The position numbers and the translations under genes were made by a program. 55,406 nt of DNA from Aeromonas piscicola (GTDB taxonomy: Bacteria; Pseudomonadota; Gammaproteobacteria; Enterobacterales; Aeromonadaceae), in assembly GCF_000820005.1 (NCBI RefSeq), contig NZ_CDBL01000069.1:352-55757 (forward strand), given 5' to 3'. The notes under the pieces are model-generated. The model searched no databases, was not told the DNA's origin, and saw only the letters and a program-made list of their open reading frames with translations. Within the stretch, counting starts at the first letter, position 1. The number at the start of each line of letters is the position of its first letter. Shown one piece after another: positions 19,297 to 28,352 of the stretch.

Positions 19297-21270
19297 GTGA
19301 ATTCCTTGCTCACCCTGACTCTGCTGCAGCAGATCATCGATCAGTTACCCATGAATATCTTCTGCCGGGATACGGCCGGACGCTACCTGTTTGCCAACCG
19401 GGTCTTTACGGAGCAGGCAGGCCTGTTGCAACCGGCAGATCTCATCGGCAAGACGGACGCGGACATGCCGTGGGGCGACATCTTTCGGGAAGAGGATCAG
19501 CAACTGCTGATAGATGGCAAACCCCTGCTCTATCAGCAGTTGCACTGCCACAGCGGCGATGCCACCAGCTGGATGGAGATCCACAAGATCCCGCTCTATG
19601 ACGAGCAGGGCAAGCCGGTGGCCCTGTTTGGCATGGTCAACGAGATTGATCAGCGCAAGGAGCTGGAGCAGACCTTCCGCCAGCAACAGCTGCTGCAGCG
19701 CCGCCTGCTGGACGCCATCCCGGATCCCATCCGGCTGGAGGACCATCAAGGCCTGCTCATCGACTGCAATCAGGCTTTTCTCGACTTCATGGGCATGGTG
19801 GCAAGCGAGGCGCTCGGCCAGCGGGTGGCTCACCGCCTCTCCACCGAACTGCCGATGGGGCGCGGTGAGTACTGTCTGGTGGATGCCAGCGGTCAGGGCC
19901 GCCACCTGGAGGTCACCCGGGTCGATGTGCCGGACGACGAGGGCAACTCCCTTGGCATCCTGACCTTGAGCCGTGACATCACCGGGCTGCGCACCACCCA
20001 GGCCCAGCTGCAGCAAGAACAGCACTACGACAGCCTGACCGGCCTGCTCAAACTCTCCCATTTTCTGCAGACCAGCCGCCATCTCGGCGCCCGCAAGGCC
20101 AGCCTGCTGCTGGTCGATCTGCAACACTTTCGCGAGATAAACGACCGCTTCGGCATCCGGGTGGCTGATCGCCTGTTGAGTCAGGTGGCCCGCCGCCTGC
20201 AACAGCTTGCCCCGCCCCAGTCGCTGGTGTGCCGGGTCGCCGCAGACGACTTCGCCATGCTGCTGCCCGAGCTGACCGAGCCGCTGGCCGACTGGAGCCG
20301 CCGCCTGCAAGGGGAGCTGATGGTGCCCTATCAGGTCGAGGAGCACAGGATCCAGATCCCGGTGTTCCTCGGCATAGCCCACGGCAAGGCCAACGATGCG
20401 GAGCGGCTGCTGAGCCATGCCGAAGCCGCACTGGCCCAGGGCAAGCGTCAGCAACAGCACTGCACCCTGTTCGATCCCGAACTCAACGCCAAACTCAAGC
20501 GCCGTCAGTTGATCGCGGCCCAGCTGCCGCTGGCCATCAAGTCGGGTCAGCTTACCGCCGTCTATCAGCCCATCATCAGCACCCGCAACAATCAGCTGCA
20601 CGGGGCCGAGCTGCTCTGCCGCTGGCCTCATCCCGAGCTAGGCATGATCTCGCCGGATGAATTCATCCCGCTGGCGGAGGAGCTGGGGCTCATCGGCCAG
20701 CTCGGCCAGCGCATGCTGGAGCAGGGCTGTGCCCAGCTGGCCCGCTGGCAGGCGGCGGCGCCGGATCTGGTGCTCTCCATCAACCTGTCACCGCTGCAAT
20801 TTCGCGACCCCGAGCTCTGCCCGCAGATCTTCGCCTGCATCGAGCGCCACGGCTTGGCCCCCTGGCAGCTGGAGCTGGAGATCACCGAAGGCGTGTTGAT
20901 GGAGAATGCCGACGAGATCGAGAGCAACCTGGCCAACCTGATCGAGGCGGGATTCCAGCTCGCCATCGATGATTTCGGCACGGGTTACTGCTCGCTCGCC
21001 TACCTGCCGAGACTGCAGGTAGCCACCCTCAAGCTGGACCGCAGCTTCACCCAGGGGCTGGCCACCAATCAGGCCACCACCGCCATAGTGCGCTCCGTCA
21101 TCGGTCTGGGTCACGAACTGGGGATCAGGATCACAGCCGAAGGGGTCGAAACCCCAGAGCAGCAGGCCTGGCTGGTGCAGGCCGGTTGCGATAGGCTGCA
21201 GGGCTACCTGTTCAGCCGCCCCCTGCCCCCCGACGAGTTTGCCCGCAGCTACCAGCTGCCCGGCGCCTGA
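19297..21270 (+). CDS. PAS-PAS-GGDEF(degenerate)-EAL c-di-GMP phosphodiesterase
   Basis: 657 residues if the GTG at 19297 is the start (GTGAG 7 bp upstream); TTG 19267 and GTG 19285 are alternatives. Two PAS domains (LPMNIFCRDTAGRYLFAN and IPDPIRLEDHQGLLIDCNQAF) precede a GGDEF domain whose signature reads AADDF, so cyclase activity is unlikely. The EAL domain keeps the needed residues: Glu in AELLCRW (ELL for EAL), NLSPLQF, ELEITEG, DDFGTGYCSL, KLDRSF, AEGVET and LQGYLFSRPLP. It should hydrolyse c-di-GMP to pGpG, favouring motility over biofilm. No TM helix is seen, so it is cytoplasmic. The PAS ligand is unknown. Confidence 0.92.
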   Translation: MNSLLTLTLLQQIIDQLPMNIFCRDTAGRYLFANRVFTEQAGLLQPADLIGKTDADMPWGDIFREEDQQLLIDGKPLLYQQLHCHSGDATSWMEIHKIPLYDEQGKPVALFGMVNEIDQRKELEQTFRQQQLLQRRLLDAIPDPIRLEDHQGLLIDCNQAFLDFMGMVASEALGQRVAHRLSTELPMGRGEYCLVDASGQGRHLEVTRVDVPDDEGNSLGILTLSRDITGLRTTQAQLQQEQHYDSLTGLLKLSHFLQTSRHLGARKASLLLVDLQHFREINDRFGIRVADRLLSQVARRLQQLAPPQSLVCRVAADDFAMLLPELTEPLADWSRRLQGELMVPYQVEEHRIQIPVFLGIAHGKANDAERLLSHAEAALAQGKRQQQHCTLFDPELNAKLKRRQLIAAQLPLAIKSGQLTAVYQPIISTRNNQLHGAELLCRWPHPELGMISPDEFIPLAEELGLIGQLGQRMLEQGCAQLARWQAAAPDLVLSINLSPLQFRDPELCPQIFACIERHGLAPWQLELEITEGVLMENADEIESNLANLIEAGFQLAIDDFGTGYCSLAYLPRLQVATLKLDRSFTQGLATNQATTAIVRSVIGLGHELGIRITAEGVETPEQQAWLVQAGCDRLQGYLFSRPLPPDEFARSYQLPGA

Positions 21271-21280
21271 CCGCCAGCCA

Positions 21281-21313
21281 ACAAAAAGGCCACCCAGAGG
21301 GTGGCCTTTTGCT
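21281..21313. terminator. Bidirectional terminator between the EAL gene and rraB
   Basis: AAAAAGGCCACCC, AGAG loop, GGGTGGCCTTTT: A-run and T-run on either side serve both converging genes. Confidence 0.85.
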
Positions 21314-21348
21314 TGTCAGGCAGACAGTCAGCAGTGCTTCAAGCCCGC

Positions 21349-21696
21349 TTACTCCTGAAAGTAGGTGCCCCAGCCGTCATAATCCACGCCGTATTTCTGA
21401 AGGATAGGCAGCATTTTTTCGATGTCGGCCACTATGGTCTCGATCTCCAGCTTGCACTCGACGGTGGCGTCGAAGCAGAAGATGGGGGCGCCGTCATCCA
21501 GCTCCATCTCTTCGGCATCGGTCACTTCAAAACCGGCCTTGAACAGGTCGACGGCGGCCTTCTCCAGCTGATCGAAATCCTGGCAGGCGAAGTGATGCTC
21601 AATCTCGTATTCCAGATCCGGGTTGCTGCCATCGGCCAGCAACTCGTTGACGATGGCGGTGGTCTCTGCACGCCACTCTTGCATATCAAGACTCAT
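21349..21696 (-). CDS. rraB: Regulator of ribonuclease E activity B
   Basis: 115 residues, very acidic, matching RraB length and pattern: WRAETTAIVNELLADGSNPDLEYEIEHHF near the start and PILQKYGVDYDGWGTYF at the end. RraB binds RNase E and changes degradosome composition and mRNA decay. It is monocistronic and converges on the phosphodiesterase gene. Confidence 0.95.
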   Translation of the reverse strand: MSLDMQEWRAETTAIVNELLADGSNPDLEYEIEHHFACQDFDQLEKAAVDLFKAGFEVTDAEEMELDDGAPIFCFDATVECKLEIETIVADIEKMLPILQKYGVDYDGWGTYFQE

Positions 21697-22070
21697 ATTA
21701 ACCCCAAATGGTACTTGGTTGGTGTCAAATGCCGTCAGCCACAGGGCGCCTGTTCAGACTCGCTGCACCCCGGGCGGCATAGTTGCGGCAAAGCATACCC
21801 GCAGAGCGCATCCGGCTCAATGCGGCAAACTAAGATAGCGGGTCCTCCACGGCCACCCCAAATGGGGTGCCATCACAAAAGGTTAATAAAGTGTAATCTG
21901 CTGTCACCCACAAAATGCCCCATACGGAACTCCACCAGAGAGATCGGCTGCGACATAACTCAATCGAAAAACACTTTAACATCAGCACTATCAACCAGCC
22001 TGAACACGGTGACAAGGCCAGGCCCGGGGTGTATCAAGGGACGCGGGTGAAGCACTACCCGTACGGAAAG

Positions 22071-22096
22071 AGGAGCCAGCAGGGCTCCCTTTTTAT
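22071..22096 (+). promoter_or_regulatory. Terminator-like hairpin in the leader of the M6 protease gene
   Basis: GGAGCC(C), short AGCA loop, GGGCTCC, then CTTTTTAT, ending only about 8 bp before the RBS of the protease gene. No gene ends upstream on this strand, so the hairpin may be an attenuator within the leader. Region 21697-22070 otherwise shows only a small CACCCC/GGGGTG hairpin at 21854-21869. Confidence 0.45.
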
Positions 22097-22118
22097 CATG
22101 TGAAGGAGCACATAGATA

Positions 22119-24395
22119 ATGCCTAAAAAAACAATAATGAGCCTGATCATCGGCTCAACCCTTATGATTGGAAACCACGCCATGGCCGCCCCGGTGCATG
22201 GCCCGTTCGATGCCCCTCTGGCAGACGAGGTAAAGGTGCTGGAGATGCTCAAAAAGAGCGGCCGCATCCCGACCCTGGCCTCTCCCGAGATGGAACAGGC
22301 CGCCCTGGCCAGCTTCTACCGCGAAAAGTCACGGGCCTACAACGGCAGCAGTGGCGCCCTGGCGGTGAAAGAGGGCAAGGTGCGGGAGACCATCCTCAAG
22401 AAGATCCGCTTCAACGGCACGGCCCGTCCCGGCGATCGGGTGCCCACCCTGCTGCTCAAGGCCATCGAGAAGGAGCACTACCAGGGCAAGATGCGCAAGG
22501 ACAAGATCCTCGCCATCCTGGTGGACTTCCCCGACTACCCGAAGAACAGCGTCAGCCCCGAACTCACCAAGATGTACTACCCGGATTACACTCAGGCGCA
22601 CTACAACGACCTGCTGTTCTCCGACAAGGGCTATGCCGGCCCGAACGGTGAGAAGTTCATCTCCATGCGCCAGTTCTACGAGCAGCAATCCGGCAAGAGC
22701 TACAGCGTGCGCGGTCAGGTGGCGGGCTGGTATACCGCCAGCAAGAATGCCGCCTACTACGGTGCCAACGCCACCCCGAACACCATAAGGGACCTGGTGA
22801 AGGAGGCACTGATCCAGATAGCCAACGACCCCGCCATCGACCTGGCCCAGTTTGATCAGGAGGATCGCTACGATCTGAACGGCAACGGCAACCGGGACGA
22901 GCCGGACGGCCTCATCGACCACCTGATGATCTTCCACTCCAGCGTCGGTGAAGAGGCTGGCGGCGGCGATCTCGGCGAGGATGCCATCTGGGCACACCGC
23001 TGGAACCTGGGCACCCCCTACCCCATCCCGGGCACCAGCAGCCCACACGGCAGCTTCGGCGGCCAGTTTGCCGCCTACGACTACACCATCCAGCCCATTG
23101 ACGCGGCAGCCGGGGTCTGTGCCCACGAATATGGCCACGATCTGGGACTGCCGGACGAGTACGACACCAAGTACACCGGCAAGGGGGAACCGGTGGCCAC
23201 CTGGTCCATCATGTCATCCGGCTCCTGGGCCGGGGTGATTGGCGGCACCGAGCCGACCGGTTTCTCCGCCTGGGCCAAGGAGTTTCTGCAGGCCTCCCTC
23301 GGCGGCAACTGGCTGCATGGCAGCAATGTGCAGCTCGCCGACCTCAGCCCCCGCGGCAACGTCTACATGCTGGATCAGGCCAATGACAAGGGTCGCAACG
23401 ACGACGTGGTGCGCATCAACCTGCCTGCCAAGCAGATCCCGCTCAACCCGCCCTACGCCGGCCAGTACCAGTATCACGGTGGCAAGGCCAACAATCTGGA
23501 CAACCGCATGAACCTCAAGCTGGATCTGGGCGGCAAGCAGAGCGCCAGCCTGGCGTTCAAGGCCTGGTATCAGATTGAAGAGGGATATGACTACGCCAGG
23601 GTACTGGTCAACGGCCAGCCCATCGCGGGCAACCTGACCACCAGCGACGATCCCAATGGGGTCGGCTTCGGGGTCGGCATCACGGGCAACTCCAATGGCT
23701 GGACCGATGCAGAGTTCGACCTGACCCCCTGGGCCGGGCAGCAGATCACTCTGACCCTGCAATACCAGAGCGATGGCGGCGTGGCCGAGAACGGCCTGTT
23801 CGTGGATGAACTCCAGGTGGCCGCCGACGGCGAGGTACTGCTGAGCGATGGGGCCGAGGGCAGTTCTGCCTTTACCCTGGCAGGCTTCGTGAAGAGCAAC
23901 GGCAACGAGGCAAAGGATCACTACTACCTGGCCGAGTGGCGTAACCACGCAGGGGTCGACAAGGGGCTGGCCCACATCAATGTGTCTGACCAGCTGATGC
24001 GCTACGAGCCGGGCATGTTGCTCTGGTACGTGGACAACAGCCAGGACAACAACTGGGTAGGCGTCCACCCGGGTGAGGGCTTCCTCGGCGTCGTTGATGC
24101 AGACCAACGCACTCTGAAGTGGAGTGACGGCGCCGTGGCCGGTACTCGCTACCAGATCCACGATGCCACCTTCAGTCTGGGCTTCCAGCAACCACTCAAC
24201 CTCAAGCACCCGAGCGGCTCCTTGCTGCGCGACTTCTGGATCACCCCGAACCGGGTGTTCAAGGATTCCCGCAGCTACCAGAGCAAGGAGATCCCGGATG
24301 CCGGTCGTCTGCTGCCCGAATATGGCCTCAAGATCAGCGTCACCGGCCAGGCTCGTGACATGAGCACAGGAAGGATCATCGTCAGCCGTCATTGA
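22119..24395 (+). CDS. Secreted M6-family metalloprotease (InhA/PrtV-like)
   Basis: 758 residues, ATG 22119 preceded by GAAGGAG. A signal peptide (MPKKTIMSLIIGSTLMIGNHAMA|A) and a propeptide-like segment (about 25-130) precede the catalytic domain with HEYGHDLGLPDEYD; the zinc ligands are His336 and His340, the catalytic Glu is 337 and an Asp follows in the extended motif. A later Met (SIMSSGSW) forms the Met-turn. The C-terminal half has jelly-roll/MAM-like segments as in immune inhibitor A. Vibrio PrtV, a related enzyme, also carries PKD domains, which I do not see. It is expected to cleave host or environmental proteins outside the cell. Target unknown. Confidence 0.92.
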   Translation: MPKKTIMSLIIGSTLMIGNHAMAAPVHGPFDAPLADEVKVLEMLKKSGRIPTLASPEMEQAALASFYREKSRAYNGSSGALAVKEGKVRETILKKIRFNGTARPGDRVPTLLLKAIEKEHYQGKMRKDKILAILVDFPDYPKNSVSPELTKMYYPDYTQAHYNDLLFSDKGYAGPNGEKFISMRQFYEQQSGKSYSVRGQVAGWYTASKNAAYYGANATPNTIRDLVKEALIQIANDPAIDLAQFDQEDRYDLNGNGNRDEPDGLIDHLMIFHSSVGEEAGGGDLGEDAIWAHRWNLGTPYPIPGTSSPHGSFGGQFAAYDYTIQPIDAAAGVCAHEYGHDLGLPDEYDTKYTGKGEPVATWSIMSSGSWAGVIGGTEPTGFSAWAKEFLQASLGGNWLHGSNVQLADLSPRGNVYMLDQANDKGRNDDVVRINLPAKQIPLNPPYAGQYQYHGGKANNLDNRMNLKLDLGGKQSASLAFKAWYQIEEGYDYARVLVNGQPIAGNLTTSDDPNGVGFGVGITGNSNGWTDAEFDLTPWAGQQITLTLQYQSDGGVAENGLFVDELQVAADGEVLLSDGAEGSSAFTLAGFVKSNGNEAKDHYYLAEWRNHAGVDKGLAHINVSDQLMRYEPGMLLWYVDNSQDNNWVGVHPGEGFLGVVDADQRTLKWSDGAVAGTRYQIHDATFSLGFQQPLNLKHPSGSLLRDFWITPNRVFKDSRSYQSKEIPDAGRLLPEYGLKISVTGQARDMSTGRIIVSRH

Positions 24396-24412
24396 GTCAT
24401 GACACTGGCGTT

Positions 24413-24436
24413 CAGGGGGCCTCAGGCCCCCTTTTT
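24413..24436 (+). terminator. Terminator of the M6 protease gene
   Basis: AGGGGGCC, TCA loop, GGCCCCCT, then TTTT. Confidence 0.85.
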
Positions 24437-24552
24437 CATGGCTGCAAGCGGGCAAGACAGCACAACAGGGCACGAATGAGGGCGAAAACGGATGACAAGC
24501 GGGAAGATTGTTCAGTTATCGAGCGAACAGTGCAGCAATCTGCGCCCTGCGG

Positions 24553-24581
24553 TTGACACCCGAACGCAGAAAGGGTTTAAT
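24553..24581 (+). promoter_or_regulatory. Promoter of the tRNA-Phe/tRNA-Asn unit
   Basis: TTGACA (24553-24558), 17-bp spacer, TTTAAT (24576-24581) and a GCGCGCC discriminator, the pattern of stringently controlled tRNA promoters. Confidence 0.78.
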
Positions 24582-24591
24582 GCGCGCCGTT

Positions 24592-24667
24592 GCCCAGATA
24601 GCTCAGTCGGTAGAGCAGGGGATTGAAAATCCCCGTGTCGGCGGTTCGATTCCGTCTCTGGGCACCA
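24592..24667 (+). tRNA. tRNA-Phe (GAA)
   Basis: 76 nt with encoded ACCA. Anticodon stem GGGGA/TCCCC, loop TTGAAAA, anticodon GAA. Acceptor GCCCAGA pairs with TCTGGGC. It starts about 10 bp after the promoter -10, so the tRNA is close to the transcript 5' end. Confidence 0.97.
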
Positions 24668-24672
24668 ATAAT

Positions 24673-24748
24673 TCCTCCTTAGTTCAGTCGGTAGAACGGC
24701 GGACTGTTAATCCGTATGTCGCTGGTTCAAGTCCAGCAGGAGGAGCCA
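24673..24748 (+). tRNA. tRNA-Asn (GTT)
   Basis: 76 nt with encoded GCCA, 5 bp after tRNA-Phe. Anticodon loop CTGTTAA, anticodon GTT; acceptor TCCTCCT pairs with AGGAGGA. Confidence 0.97.
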
Positions 24749-24754
24749 AATTTG

Positions 24755-24783
24755 AAAAGCCCGCTCACCGAGCGGGCTTTTTT
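24755..24783 (+). terminator. Terminator of the tRNA-Phe/Asn unit
   Basis: AAAAGCCCGCT, CACCG loop, AGCGGGCTTTTTT. Confidence 0.88.
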
Positions 24784-24791
24784 CATTCAGG

Positions 24792-24926
24792 TCAGCTGCC
24801 GTTGCAGGCCGCCAATAGCAGCGTTGCCCCACAGGTGGCGCTAAACAGCCACAGGCCCGTTTGCAACACCCCCTCCGGATCCACCTCTTTCTCTCTTTTC
24901 CTGAATCGTATCCACTTAGGCTTCAT
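24792..24926 (-). CDS. Possible small membrane protein or lipoprotein (44 aa)
   Basis: Starting at ATG 24926, 5 bp after GAGGTGGG, the frame encodes a basic, Arg/Lys-rich N-terminal half (MKPKWIRFRKREKEVDPEG) and a hydrophobic C-terminal segment (VLQTGLWLFSATCGATLLLA) ending ACNGS. The good RBS and the clean positive-then-hydrophobic pattern argue for a real one-TM protein downstream of the BCCT gene on the same strand. Against it: it is very short and I know no named family. The rest of 24927-25202 shows nothing convincing. Confidence 0.4.
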   Translation of the reverse strand: MKPKWIRFRKREKEVDPEGVLQTGLWLFSATCGATLLLAACNGS

Positions 24927-25202
24927 CGAGCCCACCTCAACCTGTTGCGCGCGTATCCCCTGCCCAGCTCGGCAGGCGAGCCATCTTTGTGTAACCACCA
25001 GCCAGCGTCAACTCCCTTCTCGACAATAAATTCATCAGCCACCCACTCGCGTCCCGACTCGTGACAATGCTGACGATGTTGACTGGTAGGCATCCCCACA
25101 CCCGCTCACCAGCTAGGGGCATCAGGGGAAGAGTGCCGCCGTGTGCCCTCCCCTTTGTCAGTAGCAACAAGCTTCGGGTTCTCAGGCCTTCACCGTTCCT
25201 TC

Positions 25203-26420
25203 TCATCCGGCCAGTTCTATCTTGCCGTAGTCGAGGCGATTCTCCTTTGGCGCGCCCTCTATGTGGCTCACCGCCCTCAGCTTGTACCTGATGATGTAGC
25301 CGAAACAGGCAAAGAAGAGGCCGATCACCAGGGCACCGACCCACTGGATCTGCAGGAAGTCGAGCTTGAACAGCAGGGTCAAGCCGGCCAGCATCAACAG
25401 GTTGAGCCCGAAGTAACGCCACTGGCCGAGCCGCTGGGTCGTCAATCCCAGGTTGTCGGTATAGAGGCGGATCAAAGAGTCGAGGGAGTTGATCACCATG
25501 GTGATCCCCACGGCGACCATGGCCCAGTTGAAGAAACCGGCGGTCGAGAGCCCCTGCTCATGGTAGTAGTAGAGCACGGCGAACCAGGCGGCGATGGCCA
25601 GAGAAGGGAACACCAGCATGGCCCCCAGCAGTTGCCAGGTGCGCAGGCCACCGATGAAGCGGGCGGTGAACTGACCGATCATGATGCTCCAGGAGAACCA
25701 CCAATAGAGGTAAAAGGCGTGGTAATCATTGAGGGGCAGCACGAAGCGCTCTATGTGACCAAAGTATCCTCCCACCAGCGCCAGCGTCGCGGCAAAGTCG
25801 GCCAGGGATCCCGCCGGCGTGAGAAAGGCGGCGCCCCACATCAGGGCGATCAGGGCGATGAAGCAGGTCGTCGTGCCCAGACTCAGGATCCTGACGAACT
25901 TCAGGCTGGTGCTCGAATAGATGGAGAGCGCAATCACCAGCAGCACTATCAGGTAAAAACTCGCCACCAGGCTCTCGCCATCCCCGATCTGGGGCAGATA
26001 CCAGGGCAGGTTGCTCAGCAGCAGATAAGCGGTGAAGGCACAGGTGCCTATGATCACCAGGTTGTTGAGGAACTTCACCGGCGCCAGCTCAAAGAACTTC
26101 ACTCTGGGTTCTATCACGCAAAAATAGAAACAGGTCAGAAAGTAGAAACCCCAGATAAGAAATCCCCAGTAACCAAATTCAATGGCAAGCGGATTGGTGA
26201 AGCCATATTCCGGGCTCGCCTGCAGATCGGCATAACCGGCAAACTCGGTGAGCGGAAACATGATGAGTCCCACATCCAGCCCGGACGTGAACAGGATGGC
26301 GACGAAGGTAAAGGTGTGCACCGGCGTGGTACCGATACAACGAATATTGCCCCAGCGATAGAGCACAAAGGCGATGGAGGCAAAGGTAAACAGTATTCCT
26401 GCACTGAGCCAGACTGTCAT
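25203..26420 (-). CDS. BCCT-family (choline/betaine-type) transporter, compact
   Basis: 405 residues from ATG 26420 after a near-perfect AGGAGGT. About 11 hydrophobic helices can be counted. The segment YLYWWFSWSIMIGQFTARFIGG matches the Trp-rich TM8 signature of BCCT carriers (WW..WSPFVG.FIARIS), and FTSGLDVGLIMF aligns with their TM3 glycine stretch. It is shorter than usual BCCT proteins (500 residues or more, 12 TM helices) and lacks the long tails involved in osmosensing. Its place 243 bp downstream of betA on the same strand points to choline import for BetA/BetB. Substrate is inferred from context. Confidence 0.82.
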   Translation of the reverse strand: MTVWLSAGILFTFASIAFVLYRWGNIRCIGTTPVHTFTFVAILFTSGLDVGLIMFPLTEFAGYADLQASPEYGFTNPLAIEFGYWGFLIWGFYFLTCFYFCVIEPRVKFFELAPVKFLNNLVIIGTCAFTAYLLLSNLPWYLPQIGDGESLVASFYLIVLLVIALSIYSSTSLKFVRILSLGTTTCFIALIALMWGAAFLTPAGSLADFAATLALVGGYFGHIERFVLPLNDYHAFYLYWWFSWSIMIGQFTARFIGGLRTWQLLGAMLVFPSLAIAAWFAVLYYYHEQGLSTAGFFNWAMVAVGITMVINSLDSLIRLYTDNLGLTTQRLGQWRYFGLNLLMLAGLTLLFKLDFLQIQWVGALVIGLFFACFGYIIRYKLRAVSHIEGAPKENRLDYGKIELAG

Positions 26421-26566
26421 GACTGACCTCCTTCGATGCCCCTTTCGTGACCAAACATAAGTGCTCCTTGTCATTGCATAGTGGTGTTCAAGAGGCAGTT
26501 CGGCTTCCTGCGGACATGACTCCCCCAACCCCGCTGTGGCGAGGGGAAATGGACACGGGATCAGGG

Positions 26567-26609
26567 CTTAGCTATCGCCGTTATCTGAACGGACAAGGCG
26601 ATAGCTAAG
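26567..26609. repeat. Perfect 13-bp inverted repeat between betA and the BCCT gene
   Basis: CTTAGCTATCGCC (26567-26579), 17-nt loop, GGCGATAGCTAAG (26597-26609). There is no T-tract on either side, so it is not a standard terminator. It could be an mRNA-stabilising hairpin, a partial terminator or a protein site. Confidence 0.55.
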
Positions 26610-26663
26610 GTCTGACGAACTGCCATCCGGGTAGTGGCATCTCATTTTATTCAACCCACAGGC

Positions 26664-28343
26664 TCAAGCCAGGGTACGCACTGGCTCTCGCGGACGCTGC
26701 TTCTCCTGCCAGTGCTCGGCCAGCCCCACCTCGACCGGGTGCGCCATCAGTGGCACCTTGCCCAGGATCAGGTCGGCGGCGCGCTCGGCCACCATCAGGG
26801 AGGGGGCATTGAGGTTGCCGTTGGGAATGGTCGGGAAGATGGAGGAATCCACCACCCGCAGCCCCTGCAGACCATGAACCCGGGTCTCGGGATCCACTAC
26901 CGCCATGGGATCCGTCCCCATCTTGCAGGAACAGGAGGGGTGGTAGGCGCTCTCCACTGCGCTGCGCACGAAGGCATCTATCTGCTCATCGCTTTGTACC
27001 GACACCCCTGGCTGTATCTCCTCTCCCCGATAGGCATCCAGGGCCGGTTGACCGATGATCTCCCGGGTCAGTCGCACGCAGGCGCGAAATCCTTCGACAT
27101 CATCCGGATGGGAGAGGTAATTGAAGCGGATGGCGGGGGCCTGACGGGGGTCGGCCGAGCGCACCTGCACCTGACCACGGCTGCGGGGTTTGTTATGACC
27201 TATGTGCACCTGGAAACCGTGCCCCGCGAATGCCTCCTTGCCGTCATAACGCATGGCGGCAGGCAGGAAGTGGTATTGCAGATCCGGCCAGGGAACTCCG
27301 GCTTTGGAGCGAATGAAGCCACAAGACTCGAAGTGATTGGTCGCCCCCAGACCGTCCTTGCGCAGCAGCCAGCGGCTGCCGATGAGGAATTTGTCCCACA
27401 GACCCAGTTTGCCATTGAGGGTGATGGGTTGCTGACAGCGAAACTGGAAGTAGAACTCCAGATGATCCTGCAGGTTTTCGCCCACCCCGGGCAGAGGGTG
27501 CAGTACCCCTATCCCTGCCGCCCTCAGGGTATCGGGATCGCCGATGCCGGAGAGTTGCAGCAGATGAGGGGAGCCGATAGGGCCAGCACTCAGGATCACC
27601 TCCTTGCCGGCCTTCACCTCCTCCGTCTTGCCCTTGCGTTCGAAGCGCACCCCGACCGCCTGTTTGCCCTCGAGCAACACCTTGTGGACCTGGGCACCGG
27701 TCAGCACAGTGAGGTTGGCCCGCCCCATGGCGGGTCTGAGATAGGCATTGGCACTGGAGCTGCGAACCCCTTGCTTGACCGTCATGTGCATGGGGCCGAA
27801 CCCTTCCTGCTGGCGGCCGTTGTAATCCACAGTCCCGTCGTAGCCCGCTTCCACACCGGCATCGACGAAAGCCTGATAGAGGGGGTTTTGCATCTGGTTG
27901 CCGTTGTTGACTCCAATCGGCCCTTCAGTGCCGCGATACTCATCCCCACCGAAGGCCCACTGCTCGGCCCGTTTGAAGTAGGGCAGGCAGTGGGCGTAAT
28001 CCCACCCCTGCGCTCCGGCCTGCTGCCACTCGTCAAAGTCACCGGCGTGGCCGCGCACATAGACCATGCCGTTGATGGAGGAAGAGCCTCCCAGTACCTT
28101 GCCCCGTGGGCAGTGCATGCGCCGCCCGTCCAGATGGGGCTCGGGCTCGGTCTCGAACTGCCAGGCATACTTTTTGGTGTTCATGGGGATGGAGAGGGCG
28201 GTCGGCATCTGGATGAAGATGCTCTTGTCGCTGCCCCCCGTCTCCAGCAGCAGCACCCTGTGCTGACCATCCTCGCTCAGGCGGTTGGCCAGCACGCAGC
28301 CAGCGCTGCCCGCCCCCACTATGATGTAATCGAATTGCGTCAT
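26664..28343 (-). CDS. betA: Choline dehydrogenase
   Basis: 559 residues, a full-length GMC oxidoreductase. FAD-binding GAGSAG at residues 10-15, GMC signatures [18 protein letters not shown] and [15 protein letters not shown], and the C-terminal catalytic segment [11 protein letters not shown] with His, followed by [19 protein letters not shown]. It oxidises choline to betaine aldehyde at the inner membrane, and can go on to glycine betaine. It starts 9 bp after betB and is translated from the same mRNA. Confidence 0.97.
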   Translation of the reverse strand: MTQFDYIIVGAGSAGCVLANRLSEDGQHRVLLLETGGSDKSIFIQMPTALSIPMNTKKYAWQFETEPEPHLDGRRMHCPRGKVLGGSSSINGMVYVRGHAGDFDEWQQAGAQGWDYAHCLPYFKRAEQWAFGGDEYRGTEGPIGVNNGNQMQNPLYQAFVDAGVEAGYDGTVDYNGRQQEGFGPMHMTVKQGVRSSSANAYLRPAMGRANLTVLTGAQVHKVLLEGKQAVGVRFERKGKTEEVKAGKEVILSAGPIGSPHLLQLSGIGDPDTLRAAGIGVLHPLPGVGENLQDHLEFYFQFRCQQPITLNGKLGLWDKFLIGSRWLLRKDGLGATNHFESCGFIRSKAGVPWPDLQYHFLPAAMRYDGKEAFAGHGFQVHIGHNKPRSRGQVQVRSADPRQAPAIRFNYLSHPDDVEGFRACVRLTREIIGQPALDAYRGEEIQPGVSVQSDEQIDAFVRSAVESAYHPSCSCKMGTDPMAVVDPETRVHGLQGLRVVDSSIFPTIPNGNLNAPSLMVAERAADLILGKVPLMAHPVEVGLAEHWQEKQRPREPVRTLA

Positions 28344-28352
28344 GGTGCCTCC

